Assembly (NCBI GenBank): GCA_018703155.1
Contig: JABJGS010000064.1
Coordinates: 1 to 53,115, forward strand
Direction: 5' to 3'
Length of the DNA stretch: 53,115 nucleotides
Source of the DNA: Francisellaceae bacterium
GTDB taxonomy: Bacteria; Pseudomonadota; Gammaproteobacteria; UBA6186; Azoamicaceae
Shown: positions 26,780 to 37,572 of the stretch, piece after piece
How the letters are laid out: each line of letters starts with the position of its first letter
How positions within the stretch are numbered: position 1 is the stretch's first letter
Position numbers and translations under genes: made by a program
The notes under the pieces: generated by a model
What the model saw: the letters and a program-made list of their open reading frames with translations, nothing else
What the model was told of the DNA's origin: nothing
Databases searched by the model: none

Positions 26780-28165
26780 ATGAGTACTAGAATGGTATCA
26801 GTTGATAAACTACTTAGCAACCATGGAATAGTATTCGAAGTGATTGGGGATGAAAGTATGCATAGCATGCATAGTTTAGCAGTAGAGCACCATATAAGTT
26901 CCAGCAATATAATTAGGTCTGTAATAGTAACGTATAATAAACAAGAAATAATGCTTATTACATCATTGTCTAGAGTGTTGTGTTATAAAAGCATTTGTAA
27001 AGTGTTAGGGGGAGACCCCCTAGATATGTCTACACTAGATATATCATTAAATAAATTACATATCCCACTACCTGAGGCATTTTCTTATCAAGTATATGTT
27101 GATAAAGGTATATTTGAGAATATAACAGATGAAAGTATCTATATATCTGGAGGTGATGAGCATGGAGCATTTAAGCTAAAGTCACAAGATTATAAACAAT
27201 TGATTTCTAAATGTGAGTCTTTAGAGGGAATAGGTGTTTCATTAGAAAAATTAAATTCTATGCAGAGTGAAGAGAATTGTGATAGCACTGATATAACAAA
27301 ATCTAGATTAAAATCTAGGGTTGATGAAGTCACAGATTTACCTGTTATGCCAGCTATGACAGCAGAACTGCTACGCCTTAGAGTTAATGAAAATAGTACT
27401 GCAAAAGATTTATCAATATTAGTTGAGCAAGATCCTGGGTTGTGTGCACAAATTATAAGTTGGGCATGTTCACCATATTATGGATACAAAGGTGATATCG
27501 TCTGCATTAAAGATGCCATAGTAAAAGTTTTAGGTTTTGATCTGGTCTTGAATCTAGCCGTAGGGGTATCTGTTGCACGTTCTGTGAATATTTCAGAGGA
27601 TAATTCACTTATTCTAAAAAGGTTTTGGTTGCATTCAGTGTATTGTGCAACCTTGATGGAGGATTTTAATACAAATCTTACAACAAATAAAAATAGGTTA
27701 CCTAAAGGGCAGGCATATTTATCCGGGCTACTACATAATTTAGGAGGTTTACTTCTAGTAAGTTTATTTAAAGAGCAGTTTTTTTTACTAAGTAAATCTA
27801 TATTATTAAATCCAGATGTAGATGTGTGTAGACAAGAACGTAATCTATATGGCCTAGATCATCAACAGTTATGTGGTTGGTTGATGGAAAGTTGGAACAT
27901 GCCAAATGAAATAATTGCATCAGTTCGCTATCACCATTCTAATGAGTATGATGGTGATCATAGTATTTTGATTAAGAGATTAAGGCTCATTAACCTTGGT
28001 CTTAGCAACTATGCCATTGGTGATGAGGTTAATAATACAGTTGAATTTAAAATGCTAATGGATCAATTGCAGCTAGATCCGAAGGGTGTTTCAGATTTAT
28101 TTGATAAATTTTGGGAAAAAATAGAAAAATTAAATTCAGTAGTGGGAGGTCTTGTTAGAGCTTGA
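26780..28165 (+). CDS. YbaK-like deacylase domain fused to an HDOD domain
   Basis: 461 residues. Residues 1-150 match the YbaK/ProX fold that clears mischarged aminoacyl-tRNA (SSNIIRSVIV; the closing ISGGDEHGAFKL segment). Residues 180-400 are an HDOD domain, a metal-free relative of HD hydrolases used in signalling: LPVMPAMTAELLRL at its start, EQDPGLCAQIISWAC, and SGLLHNLGGLLL. A strong AGGAAGGGG ribosome site precedes ATG 26780. The same fusion is known in other gammaproteobacteria but its role is not established. Next to the c-di-GMP/chemosensory block, a signalling job is plausible but unproven. Confidence 0.85.
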   Translation: MSTRMVSVDKLLSNHGIVFEVIGDESMHSMHSLAVEHHISSSNIIRSVIVTYNKQEIMLITSLSRVLCYKSICKVLGGDPLDMSTLDISLNKLHIPLPEAFSYQVYVDKGIFENITDESIYISGGDEHGAFKLKSQDYKQLISKCESLEGIGVSLEKLNSMQSEENCDSTDITKSRLKSRVDEVTDLPVMPAMTAELLRLRVNENSTAKDLSILVEQDPGLCAQIISWACSPYYGYKGDIVCIKDAIVKVLGFDLVLNLAVGVSVARSVNISEDNSLILKRFWLHSVYCATLMEDFNTNLTTNKNRLPKGQAYLSGLLHNLGGLLLVSLFKEQFFLLSKSILLNPDVDVCRQERNLYGLDHQQLCGWLMESWNMPNEIIASVRYHHSNEYDGDHSILIKRLRLINLGLSNYAIGDEVNNTVEFKMLMDQLQLDPKGVSDLFDKFWEKIEKLNSVVGGLVRA

Positions 28166-28398
28166 CATAGGACATACCTATTTCCAGGTTAAATTGGAGA
28201 ATGTCCCCACCTTATCTTGTTCGATCGAGTATTATATATGTCTTTGAGCAAGATATTCATGATCTAAATGTGTTTATGAATTTGGCATAGTTGCCATAAA
28301 TAAATAGGTCATATGATGTATTCTTGTAAACTGAGAAATTTTTTTATACAGATAAAATCTATTCTACAACCAGAAAAGACACTATTCATATTGTATCT

Positions 28399-28436
28399 CC
28401 TATAGCAAATACTAATATAAGTTATGAGGCTATAGG
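28399..28436 (+). promoter_or_regulatory. stem-loop next to the VWA gene start
   Basis: CCTATAGC (28399-28406) pairs perfectly with GCTATAGG (28429-28436) around a 22-base loop. The AGGA that would serve as ribosome site for ATG 28446 overlaps the 3' arm, so folding could limit translation. The rest of the 280-base gap 28166-28445 holds no gene that I can see. Confidence 0.35.
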
Positions 28437-28445
28437 ATTTTTCAC

Positions 28446-30290
28446 ATGTTAGCTATAATAGTTAGATATATAACGATGCTTATTGTTGCTCTATGTCCAG
28501 CAATTGGTAATTCTTTGGGTATTGATCCATTGCTACCAGATTATAGAATTATTATTGATACATCTACTGATGTTGAAACCGATATACTTGATGATATCTG
28601 GAAAATTTTGCCATATAAGTTACCAGCAGGATCCGTTGCTGGAGTAATTACTTACTCAGATTTACATTCAACATTTATTGATACTAGTGTGGTAAATAGT
28701 AACTGGCGTGAAGAGGCGGCATTACAGAAGTTACCACAACTTAGTGAGCTTAGAGTCAACCTTACTGATTCAATAAGATATACAGCAAGGTATTGGGTTG
28801 AAAAGGATAGATCTTATAATCGTAATATTGTTTTGTTTACTTCTGGAAGGTTAACTTCTAGTAAAAGCTCAGATGTAAAACGAGAAATACGAGCAGATTT
28901 AATGGAGACAGTAGTACCTTTGTTAAAAGAAAGGGGGGTTATACTAAATATAATCCAAATTGGTAATAATACAGATAGTGATGTTTTATCTAAAGCTGCC
29001 AGGTCTACAGGGGGCCAATTCTTTCAAGCAACTGGCGGAAGGCAAGTTTTAGCAAGCTTAAATAATATTTTTAATGATACCTCTAGTTCTAATGGTTCAT
29101 CTGGTTTGGGAAATAATTATGATAATAATTATTTTACAGTAGAGCATGGCGTGGGAAATATGACTTTGGTTGCAAAAAAAGGTACTGCCACAAGTTTGCT
29201 TAAGCTTCAATCTCCATCAGGAAAGGTTTACCAGGCGGATCAAAGAGATAGAGAAATAAGATGGTTTCAAAGTGGTTTGCTGGACTATATTACGGTAGCA
29301 AGGCCCAAATCTGGAAAATGGACAATAATTGGCAATTTAAGTGGGTCGAAACCTTTCAATCTTTATAAAAATATTAATATTAAAATGAAAAATGACTTAA
29401 CAAAGTACTATCTTGGAGAAATAATTCCAATTAAAATTAGTGTGTTTTCTGATGAGGGGATAGTAAAAGATAATTTATTATTTGATACAATAAGCATGGA
29501 TTTATTTTTATATGAAGATGAAGAACTTATAGAGTCTTATGATCTTACGGATAATATAGTTAGAGATAATAATAATGTAGTGCAGGGGTATTATAATTTA
29601 AATATTGACACTAGCAGATTAACTAACATGAAAAGTAGTAAAGATATACATATAAAGCTTAATGGTAGAACTATTAAAAGTGAAATTAAAAGCAAGTTGG
29701 AAATTTCTGAGTCGCCATTTGTAATAGAACAAGAGACCCAAATTGGATCAGGGAATGCAAAGAAAATAATTTTCAATATAAAAATGTTATCAGATATTAT
29801 TGATTCAGATAGTATAGATTCAGATAGTATAGATTTGAATGTTCAAGTGAAAGATGATAGTGGATTAGATTTTCCAGCTAACGTATCATTAATTCGGGAT
29901 AATTCATGGATGTTTTATTTATTACCATCAAAAAAAACTAATTCATATTTTATTAAAATAAGAGCTAAAGCTTTAACTATTGATGGACGTGGAATTGATA
30001 TGTATGTTGCAAATTTAAGTGTGGCAGTCCCAGATATAGAATTACCAGATCCAGAAATAATATATAAAGAGATTTTAGTGAATAACTCAAATCCAGAAGT
30101 TATAACTGTAGAAACTGAGAAAGAAATAAGTGGTGAAAATTTTATTGTTGGCTTGATACTAGTAATCTTAGTTAATATTTTTATACCAGCTATTTGGTTC
30201 GGAGGAGTGTATCTATTGCGTAAGATAGATGATAAAGAGCAAATAATTTTAACAGAAAAATTTGCAAATAACATAGGAACAGAAAAATGA
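28446..30290 (+). CDS. envelope-anchored VWA-domain protein
   Basis: 614 residues. N-terminal signal segment (about residues 1-24), then a von Willebrand A domain (about 32-220) with RIIIDTSTD as its metal site: Asp-x-Ser is kept but the third position is Asp, not Ser. The aggregate VLFTSG strand is typical. A beta-rich middle part follows with a doubled Ile-Asp-Ser-Asp-Ser unit near residue 455. One C-terminal transmembrane helix (about 565-590) is followed by a short basic tail. Most of the chain should lie in the periplasm. It overlaps the next gene by 4 bases. Function is not established; VWA domains generally mediate protein contacts. Confidence 0.7.
   Translation: MLAIIVRYITMLIVALCPAIGNSLGIDPLLPDYRIIIDTSTDVETDILDDIWKILPYKLPAGSVAGVITYSDLHSTFIDTSVVNSNWREEAALQKLPQLSELRVNLTDSIRYTARYWVEKDRSYNRNIVLFTSGRLTSSKSSDVKREIRADLMETVVPLLKERGVILNIIQIGNNTDSDVLSKAARSTGGQFFQATGGRQVLASLNNIFNDTSSSNGSSGLGNNYDNNYFTVEHGVGNMTLVAKKGTATSLLKLQSPSGKVYQADQRDREIRWFQSGLLDYITVARPKSGKWTIIGNLSGSKPFNLYKNINIKMKNDLTKYYLGEIIPIKISVFSDEGIVKDNLLFDTISMDLFLYEDEELIESYDLTDNIVRDNNNVVQGYYNLNIDTSRLTNMKSSKDIHIKLNGRTIKSEIKSKLEISESPFVIEQETQIGSGNAKKIIFNIKMLSDIIDSDSIDSDSIDLNVQVKDDSGLDFPANVSLIRDNSWMFYLLPSKKTNSYFIKIRAKALTIDGRGIDMYVANLSVAVPDIELPDPEIIYKEILVNNSNPEVITVETEKEISGENFIVGLILVILVNIFIPAIWFGGVYLLRKIDDKEQIILTEKFANNIGTEK
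29802..29831 (+). repeat. two perfect 15-base units inside the VWA gene
   Basis: GATTCAGATAGTATA occurs twice in tandem and encodes a doubled (D)SDSI unit. The period is a multiple of three, so changes in copy number would keep the frame. Confidence 0.85.
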
Positions 30291-30994
30291 ATGTTTTCCT
30301 GTTTGCTGGAATACTAGTTTTCATTCAATTTTCTGTGTTGATTTTAGTAACCACATATGTTTTTGTAGATAAGTACTTTCAACGGAAAAATCTTAAAATA
30401 GCATTGCTGGATTTTTCTATTATGTTGGGTAAAGAGCATGCAGCAAGGAAAAAAACATTAGAGAAGTTTTTAAAAGAAAGTTTATCTTATGATGATGATA
30501 CTGTTAAGATTGTTACTAATGATGTATTAAAAGCAGAAGATGAATTTAATACGTCATTTCTTGCAATATACAACTGTGAAAAAATAAATATATCAACTTT
30601 AAAGATTATTAGAGAAGAGTATTTGCATGTTATAACTTTATATCAATCATTATTACCACAAGTATCGCCTGAGCCTGAGCCTGAGCCTGAGCCTGTTACA
30701 CAAAATTCAGAACCTGACATAGAGTTTGATATTTCCCCAGATGTTGAAGCCATAGATTCTAGCAAAGAGGATCTAAGTGTAAATGAGATGCTACGCCAAG
30801 AATCTAAAGTTATGTATGTTACGTATTTAGAATCAAAAGCTTTGACCTCAGGATTCGTTAGAAATGCGATAAAAGACATTTTAGATAAATTAGAAAGGAT
30901 AGAAGATGAAACTTTAGAATCTGAAATAGAAAAAATTTGTACAAAAGATGTTAAATCAAGTGAAGATAGTTTTGGGTTGAAGACTTGGGATTGA
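30287..30994 (+). CDS. single-pass membrane protein with Pro-Glu repeat, partner of the VWA protein
   Basis: 235 residues. One N-terminal transmembrane helix (about residues 4-28), a charged helical region (about 35-120), a (Pro-Glu)n tract near residue 130 and an acidic helical C-terminus. No catalytic motif. ATGA overlap with the VWA gene implies coupled synthesis and a joint role. The Pro-Glu tract would form a stiff rod or spacer, as in TonB. No family recognised. Confidence 0.65.
   Translation: MNVFLFAGILVFIQFSVLILVTTYVFVDKYFQRKNLKIALLDFSIMLGKEHAARKKTLEKFLKESLSYDDDTVKIVTNDVLKAEDEFNTSFLAIYNCEKINISTLKIIREEYLHVITLYQSLLPQVSPEPEPEPEPVTQNSEPDIEFDISPDVEAIDSSKEDLSVNEMLRQESKVMYVTYLESKALTSGFVRNAIKDILDKLERIEDETLESEIEKICTKDVKSSEDSFGLKTWD
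30668..30695 (+). repeat. CCTGAG hexamer repeat coding the Pro-Glu tract
   Basis: Four CCTGAG units plus a partial CCTG. It is in frame, so slippage would change spacer length by two residues without frameshift. Confidence 0.85.
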
Positions 30995-31060
30995 GTAAGT
31001 AGTGCTAGGGGGTGATATTTTGATATTATATGTAATTTACTTTACTCGGCATAAATTAAT

Positions 31061-31873
31061 ATGACAAATGAGAAAATTGTAGTTGAATTTTGTGACGTGG
31101 TCTTTCGCCGAGGTGATAAAATTATTCTGGATGGGATTAATTTATCTCTTAAAAAGGGGACTTTAACCTCTATTCTAGGTCCCAGTGGATGTGGGAAGAC
31201 CACACTCTTGAAGTTGATAGGTGGGCAACTAAAACCAGATTCAGGTGATATTAAGGTTAATGGACAGTCAATAATTAAGTTATCTAATCGGGAACTTTAT
31301 TCTATTCGAAAACAGATAGGTTTTCTTTTTCAAAGCGGGGCTTTATTTTCAGATTTAACAGTTTTTGAAAATGTAGCCTATCCTCTACGTGAGCATACAG
31401 AATTAATAGAAGTCATGATTCGTGATATTGCTTTAATGAAATTAAATGCTGTTGGCTTACGAGGAGCAAGAAATTTGATGCCTTCTGAGTTATCTGGTGG
31501 AATGACACGTAGGGTTGCACTTGCAAGAACCATAGCATTAGATCCAGCAATGATTTTATATGATGAGCCATTTTCAGGGCAAGATCCAATCTCAAAAGGA
31601 GTATTGGTTAAGCTTATAAAAAATATGACAAAAATTTTAGGGTTAACAGGAGTCTTAGTTTCCCATGACGTAGCCGACTCACTATCTATATCTGACTATG
31701 TGTATTTATTTTCTGGTGGTAAGATAGTTGGACAAGGTATACCAAAAGATTTATTAAATAATGAAAATAGTTGGGTGCAACAATTTACTAATGGCCTTCC
31801 TGATGGACCCGTATCTTTTCATTATCCTGCGCCAAGCTTAATAGACGAATTATTTCGGGAGTCGAATGACTAA
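31061..31873 (+). CDS. mlaF: phospholipid ABC transporter ATPase MlaF
   Basis: 270 residues. Inner-membrane-associated ATPase of the MlaFEDB complex, which moves phospholipids between inner and outer membrane. Walker A GPSGCGKTT near residue 40, signature LSGGMTRRVALAR, Walker B MILYDEPF with catalytic Glu, and H-loop VSHD. The LSGGM-x-R-R form is characteristic of MlaF. First gene of mlaFEDCB-ibaG-murA, the E. coli order. The upstream gap is only 66 bases, so the VWA pair could be co-transcribed. Confidence 0.96.
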   Translation: MTNEKIVVEFCDVVFRRGDKIILDGINLSLKKGTLTSILGPSGCGKTTLLKLIGGQLKPDSGDIKVNGQSIIKLSNRELYSIRKQIGFLFQSGALFSDLTVFENVAYPLREHTELIEVMIRDIALMKLNAVGLRGARNLMPSELSGGMTRRVALARTIALDPAMILYDEPFSGQDPISKGVLVKLIKNMTKILGLTGVLVSHDVADSLSISDYVYLFSGGKIVGQGIPKDLLNNENSWVQQFTNGLPDGPVSFHYPAPSLIDELFRESND

Positions 31874-32648
31874 CTTTATTCAATATTTAGGCTCAAATGT
31901 CTTTATTTTTCTAGCCGCTGTTGGTAGGGCTAGCATGGTACTATTTTATTCTATTGTTAAAAAACCTGAACCTATATCTGGTTTTGCACGTTGGATTAAA
32001 CAGCTGTATTTTGTTGGTTTTCTATCTTTGATAATAGTAATGCTATCAGGATTTTTTATTGGTATGGTTTTAGGCCTGCAAGGCTATACTATCTTGGTGA
32101 AATTTGGTGCTGAGCAGGCACTGGGTCAACTAGTAGCTCTTAGTCTTGTGAGGGAGTTAGGCCCTGTAGTTAGTGGATTATTATTTGCTGGTAGAGCTGG
32201 CTCCGCTTTAACTGCTGAAATTGGATTGATGAAAACTACAGAGCAACTTGAAGCACTAGAAATGATGGGGGTTGATCCATTGCATCGTATTGTTAACCCT
32301 AGATTTTGGGCTGGTGTAATATCATTACCGTTGCTTTCACTAATCTTCACAGCAGTTGCTATAATTGGAGGTTATATGGTTGGTGTTGATTGGTTAGATG
32401 TTGATAAAGGGGCATTTTGGTCAAATATGCAAACAGCAGTGCATTTTTATTCAGATGTTATGAATGGAGTTATTAAAAGCATAGTATTTGCTATCGTTGT
32501 CACTTGGATTTCAGTATATCAAGGTATTGATTGTGTACCAACAGCTGAAGGTATAGGCAAAGCAACGACTAAAACTGTCGTTTATTCATCTCTATCGATC
32601 TTGGGGCTAGATTTTTTTCTAACAGCAGTAATGTTTGCGAGTAACTAA
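31866..32648 (+). CDS. mlaE: phospholipid ABC transporter permease MlaE
   Basis: 260 residues with five or so hydrophobic helices. The MlaE/YrbE signature is clear: the LVRELGPVVSGLLFAGRAGS region followed by AEIGLMKTTEQLEALEMMGV (seen at about residues 90-135). It overlaps mlaF by 8 bases. Forms the membrane core between MlaF and MlaD. Confidence 0.95.
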   Translation: MTNFIQYLGSNVFIFLAAVGRASMVLFYSIVKKPEPISGFARWIKQLYFVGFLSLIIVMLSGFFIGMVLGLQGYTILVKFGAEQALGQLVALSLVRELGPVVSGLLFAGRAGSALTAEIGLMKTTEQLEALEMMGVDPLHRIVNPRFWAGVISLPLLSLIFTAVAIIGGYMVGVDWLDVDKGAFWSNMQTAVHFYSDVMNGVIKSIVFAIVVTWISVYQGIDCVPTAEGIGKATTKTVVYSSLSILGLDFFLTAVMFASN

Positions 32649-32650
32649 TT

Positions 32651-33115
32651 ATGAAACAAAGAACATTAGAGATTTCCGTTGGCGTATTTATGCTTCTAGC
32701 AATAGCATCTTTGCTAATGCTAGCACTTAGGGTTAGCGGATTAAGTGATTTTTATTCTGGTAACGCTGGATACACAGTAAGTGCAGTTTTCAATAATATT
32801 GGCGGTTTAAAGATACGCTCTAAAGTCACTATCGGCGGGGTGAAAATTGGTAAGGTTGATGATATAAAATTATATTATAATGCTAAGCTAGATATTTATG
32901 AGCCTATTGTAGTTATGCGTATAGACTCAACTGTTAGCAAAATACCTACAGATTCACATGCAAGTATCTTAACTGCAGGGTTATTAGGAGACAATTATAT
33001 TGGAATTGATACTGGTCATGAAGAGACATATCTTAGTAACGGAGAAATGATTACTATTACAACACAAGCTTTATTGTTAGAAGATTTGATTTCAAAGTTT
33101 GCTGTTAATGATTAA
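32651..33115 (+). CDS. mlaD: MCE-domain lipid-binding protein MlaD
   Basis: 154 residues. N-terminal transmembrane helix (about 8-28) and one MCE domain: YTVSAVFNNIGGLKIRSKV, then GGVKIGKV. Six copies form a ring on MlaE that passes lipid across the periplasmic face. TAGLLGDNYIGI is the conserved second half of the domain. Starts 2 bases after mlaE. Confidence 0.95.
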   Translation: MKQRTLEISVGVFMLLAIASLLMLALRVSGLSDFYSGNAGYTVSAVFNNIGGLKIRSKVTIGGVKIGKVDDIKLYYNAKLDIYEPIVVMRIDSTVSKIPTDSHASILTAGLLGDNYIGIDTGHEETYLSNGEMITITTQALLLEDLISKFAVND

Positions 33116-33131
33116 TCATAAGGCAATTATT

Positions 33132-33734
33132 ATGCGTAAATATTTAATTAAACTGTTAGTTCTTTCAACAATTTTTTGCTCCATCAATACTTCATTTGCG
33201 GCAGGAGATCCTGTACAAATGCTAAGTAAGCTGGCTGATACAACCTTGACTGAGATCCATACCTACAATGTTGAAATAAAAAAAGATAAAAAAGTTCTTT
33301 ATAAGATCCTTGAGCAGACAATCATACCTCATGTTGATTTTAATGAAATGGCGCTATGGATAGCTGGAAAATCTTCATGGCGAGGGGCAAGTGAAAAAGA
33401 GCGTAATGAATTTATCTCAGAGTTTAAAATTTTAGTTTTAAGAACATATAGTCATTTTCTTCTTGGCGTGTCAGATGAAAAACTAACTTTCAAGCCAAAT
33501 AGACACTCTAATGGTAAAAGGCTCCAAGTTTCTGGTACAATAATTCGATCTAATGGTGAAGTTATTGATATAGATTATAGATTGGTTGATGTTGGCCAAT
33601 GGAAAATTTATGATGTTGTTGTCCAGGGTGTTAGTTTGTTGAAAGGTTTTCAAGCTCAGTTTTCTGACAAAATAAGAAAGAAAGGCCTAACTATAGTAAT
33701 TCAGGAAATAGCTGAGCATAACAATCAGAGATAA
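33132..33734 (+). CDS. mlaC: periplasmic phospholipid shuttle MlaC
   Basis: About 200 residues. Signal peptide of about 22 residues (basic MRKYLIK, hydrophobic core, cut near SFA-AGD). The mature part fits MlaC/Ttg2D: TIIPHVDFNEMA, then the hydrophobic-pocket fold ending in VVQGVSLLKGFQAQFS. Upstream in-frame ATGs at 33099 and 33108 lie in the mlaD end; ATG 33132 has AAGG 8 bases upstream and gives a proper signal peptide. Confidence 0.94.
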   Translation: MRKYLIKLLVLSTIFCSINTSFAAGDPVQMLSKLADTTLTEIHTYNVEIKKDKKVLYKILEQTIIPHVDFNEMALWIAGKSSWRGASEKERNEFISEFKILVLRTYSHFLLGVSDEKLTFKPNRHSNGKRLQVSGTIIRSNGEVIDIDYRLVDVGQWKIYDVVVQGVSLLKGFQAQFSDKIRKKGLTIVIQEIAEHNNQR

Positions 33735-33744
33735 GAGATATTCT

Positions 33745-34050
33745 ATGAATGATGTTTGCTTAGAGATTGATGATAATAAAATTAAGATTATTGGCGACTT
33801 AGTTTTTAGCACAGTAAATAATCTTATTGCCCCAGGAAAAAAAGTTATTGATGCTGTTTCAGCAAATAGTGAAGTGGAAATTGATTTTGAAAAAGTTGAT
33901 GTTGTTGATAGTAGTGCATTGTCATTGATAGTGCTTTGGTTGCGACACTCTTATATAACTAAAACAAAATTAAATTTAATTAATATATCACCAAGGCTTA
34001 TAGATTTGGCAAGATCTTGTGGCTTAGAGGAAATTTTGCCTTACGAATAA
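33745..34050 (+). CDS. mlaB: STAS-domain protein MlaB
   Basis: 101 residues, one STAS domain: the VDVVDSSALSLIVLWLRHS helix start with conserved D-S-S-x-L is diagnostic. MlaB binds MlaF and supports its activity. Position between mlaC and ibaG matches E. coli. Confidence 0.92.
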   Translation: MNDVCLEIDDNKIKIIGDLVFSTVNNLIAPGKKVIDAVSANSEVEIDFEKVDVVDSSALSLIVLWLRHSYITKTKLNLINISPRLIDLARSCGLEEILPYE

Positions 34051-34078
34051 TTGTTTAAAATTCTGGATGCTATTTATT

Positions 34079-35582
<1,504 letters not shown>

Positions 35583-35644
35583 AAAGTTTTTAATAAATAG
35601 GTTATGTTATAAAAGCGACAGGGATGTTATGGCACACTTTAATT

Positions 35645-36397
35645 ATGAATTTAGACACTAAAATGACAAAATTAAATAAATCAGAACTTGTAAAAGCTAA
35701 GAGCATTTATCTTTTACCCAACCTATTAACAACAGCTGCTTTGTTTTCTGGTTTCTACGCAATAGTAATGTCTATGCATGGGGTATATGAATCAGCAGCT
35801 ATAGCGATTTTTGTTGCTATGATTTTTGATGGTTTAGATGGTAGGGTTGCTAGGCTCATGGGTGCACAAAGTGAATTCGGTGAGCAGTACGATAGCTTGT
35901 CTGATATGGTCTGCTTTGGCTTGACACCATCTTTAGTTCTCTATAGTTGGGGGCTGTCATCTCTTGGTAAAATAGGGTGGTTAGCATCTTTTGTATATAC
36001 AGCCGCGACATGTTTACGATTAGCTAGATTCAATACTCAAGCGAATAAAAATGACTTTATAGGCATACCATGTCCAGCAGCTGCAGCTGTAATTGCATCA
36101 CTAGTATGGTTGTCAGCAGATTTGGAAGTTCCAGGTAGGAGTTTAAGTAATTTTGCAGCAGTAATATCTGTAGCCGTGTCATTGCTGATGGTGAGCAATG
36201 TGAAGTTTAGTAGCTTTAAAGAAATTGATATAAAAGGTAATGTTCCATTTGTATCCATGATCGTGGTGGTATTATTATTTGCACTAGTTGCTTGGGATCC
36301 GCCAAAAGTTCTTTTTGTAATATCACTGATTTATGCTCTGTCTGGACCTGTGATGCTACTATTATCTAAAGTTCGTAAGGCAAAAGATGCATCTTAA
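35645..36397 (+). CDS. pssA: CDP-diacylglycerol--serine O-phosphatidyltransferase
   Basis: Makes phosphatidylserine, precursor of phosphatidylethanolamine. About 250 residues, multi-pass. The CDP-alcohol phosphatidyltransferase motif [18 protein letters not shown]-x3-D-x3-D is complete. This is the membrane type (as in Bacillus and many gammaproteobacteria), not the PLD-like E. coli enzyme. Start is uncertain among 35624, 35645 and 35663; none has a good ribosome site. leuA follows after 2 bases. Confidence 0.92.
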   Translation: MNLDTKMTKLNKSELVKAKSIYLLPNLLTTAALFSGFYAIVMSMHGVYESAAIAIFVAMIFDGLDGRVARLMGAQSEFGEQYDSLSDMVCFGLTPSLVLYSWGLSSLGKIGWLASFVYTAATCLRLARFNTQANKNDFIGIPCPAAAAVIASLVWLSADLEVPGRSLSNFAAVISVAVSLLMVSNVKFSSFKEIDIKGNVPFVSMIVVVLLFALVAWDPPKVLFVISLIYALSGPVMLLLSKVRKAKDAS

Positions 36398-36399
36398 AC

Positions 36400-37572
36400 A
36401 TGAAAGCAAAAGATGACTTATTAATATTTGATACTACTTTGAGGGATGGAGAGCAGTGTCCTGGAGCATCTATGGATGCCAAGGAAAAGCTTGAAATTGC
36501 TAAAGCATTGGAAGATCTTAAAGTAGATATAATTGAAGCGGGTTTTCCAATTTCAAGTTCAGGTGATTTCAAAGCAGTAAATTTAATTGCAAAAAATATA
36601 AAAAATTCCATAATTTGTGGTTTAGCTAGAACTACAGAAAAAGATATTGATGCTGTTGTTGAATCATTGAAACCGGCACAAAATGCAAGAGTACATACGT
36701 TTATTGCCACTTCACAAATACATATGCAATATAAATTGAAAATGAGTGAAGATGATGTTATTGAAAAAGCCAAACATTGTGTTAAATATGCGCGTAATTT
36801 TGTAGGTGATGTTGAATTTTCAGCAGAAGATGCTGGTCGTAGTGAGCCTGAGTTTTTATGTAAGATAATTGAAGCGGTTATTGATGTTGGTGCTACAACT
36901 ATTAATATTCCTGATACTGTTGGGTACACTTTTCCGACAGAATATGGAGCTTTGATTGCGTATCTAATTAAAAATATCCCTAATTCTGATAAAGCTGTGT
37001 TCTCTACACATTGTCATAATGATTTAGGTCTTGCTGTAGCTAATTCTCTTAGTGGCGTATTGAATGGAGCAAGACAAGTAGAATGTACTATTAATGGTAT
37101 TGGTGAGAGAGCTGGAAATGCCGCATTAGAAGAGGTGGTTATGAATATTCGTACTCGTTCAGATCTTTTCCCCGTAAGCACAAACATTAAGACTGAAAAT
37201 ATATTAAAGACATCACAATTAGTTTCAGAAACTACAGGTTTTGCTGTGCAGAGGAATAAAGCAATAGTTGGAGTTAATTCTTTTGCGCATGAGGCAGGAA
37301 TTCATCAGGATGGTATCCTAAAGGAGCGAACCACCTATGAAATAATGCTTCCATCTCAAGTAGGTTGGGATTCAAATAGTATGGTGTTAGGGAAACATTC
37401 TGGACGTAGAGCTTTTGTTGATTATCTTGAAAATAAATTAGAAATGAATTTATCTGATGAACAGATAAATGAAGCATTTTCTCTATTTAAAGATAAAGCT
37501 GATGAATATAAAATTGTTAGTGATGAGCAAATAGATTTAATTGTAAAAAAAGTAAATGCTAAACATGAATAA
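36400..37572 (+). CDS. leuA: 2-isopropylmalate synthase, short form without regulatory domain
   Basis: Condenses acetyl-CoA with 2-oxoisovalerate in leucine synthesis. The TIM barrel is complete: [16 protein letters not shown] at the start, metal-binding [15 protein letters not shown], and [14 protein letters not shown]. After the barrel comes the linker with [16 protein letters not shown] and the GKHSGR segment. At 390 residues it ends there, while usual LeuA (about 515) carries a C-terminal domain for leucine feedback. Either a regulation-free LeuA or a relative such as homocitrate or citramalate synthase; the HxH and barrel motifs favour LeuA. Confidence 0.85.
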   Translation: MKAKDDLLIFDTTLRDGEQCPGASMDAKEKLEIAKALEDLKVDIIEAGFPISSSGDFKAVNLIAKNIKNSIICGLARTTEKDIDAVVESLKPAQNARVHTFIATSQIHMQYKLKMSEDDVIEKAKHCVKYARNFVGDVEFSAEDAGRSEPEFLCKIIEAVIDVGATTINIPDTVGYTFPTEYGALIAYLIKNIPNSDKAVFSTHCHNDLGLAVANSLSGVLNGARQVECTINGIGERAGNAALEEVVMNIRTRSDLFPVSTNIKTENILKTSQLVSETTGFAVQRNKAIVGVNSFAHEAGIHQDGILKERTTYEIMLPSQVGWDSNSMVLGKHSGRRAFVDYLENKLEMNLSDEQINEAFSLFKDKADEYKIVSDEQIDLIVKKVNAKHE

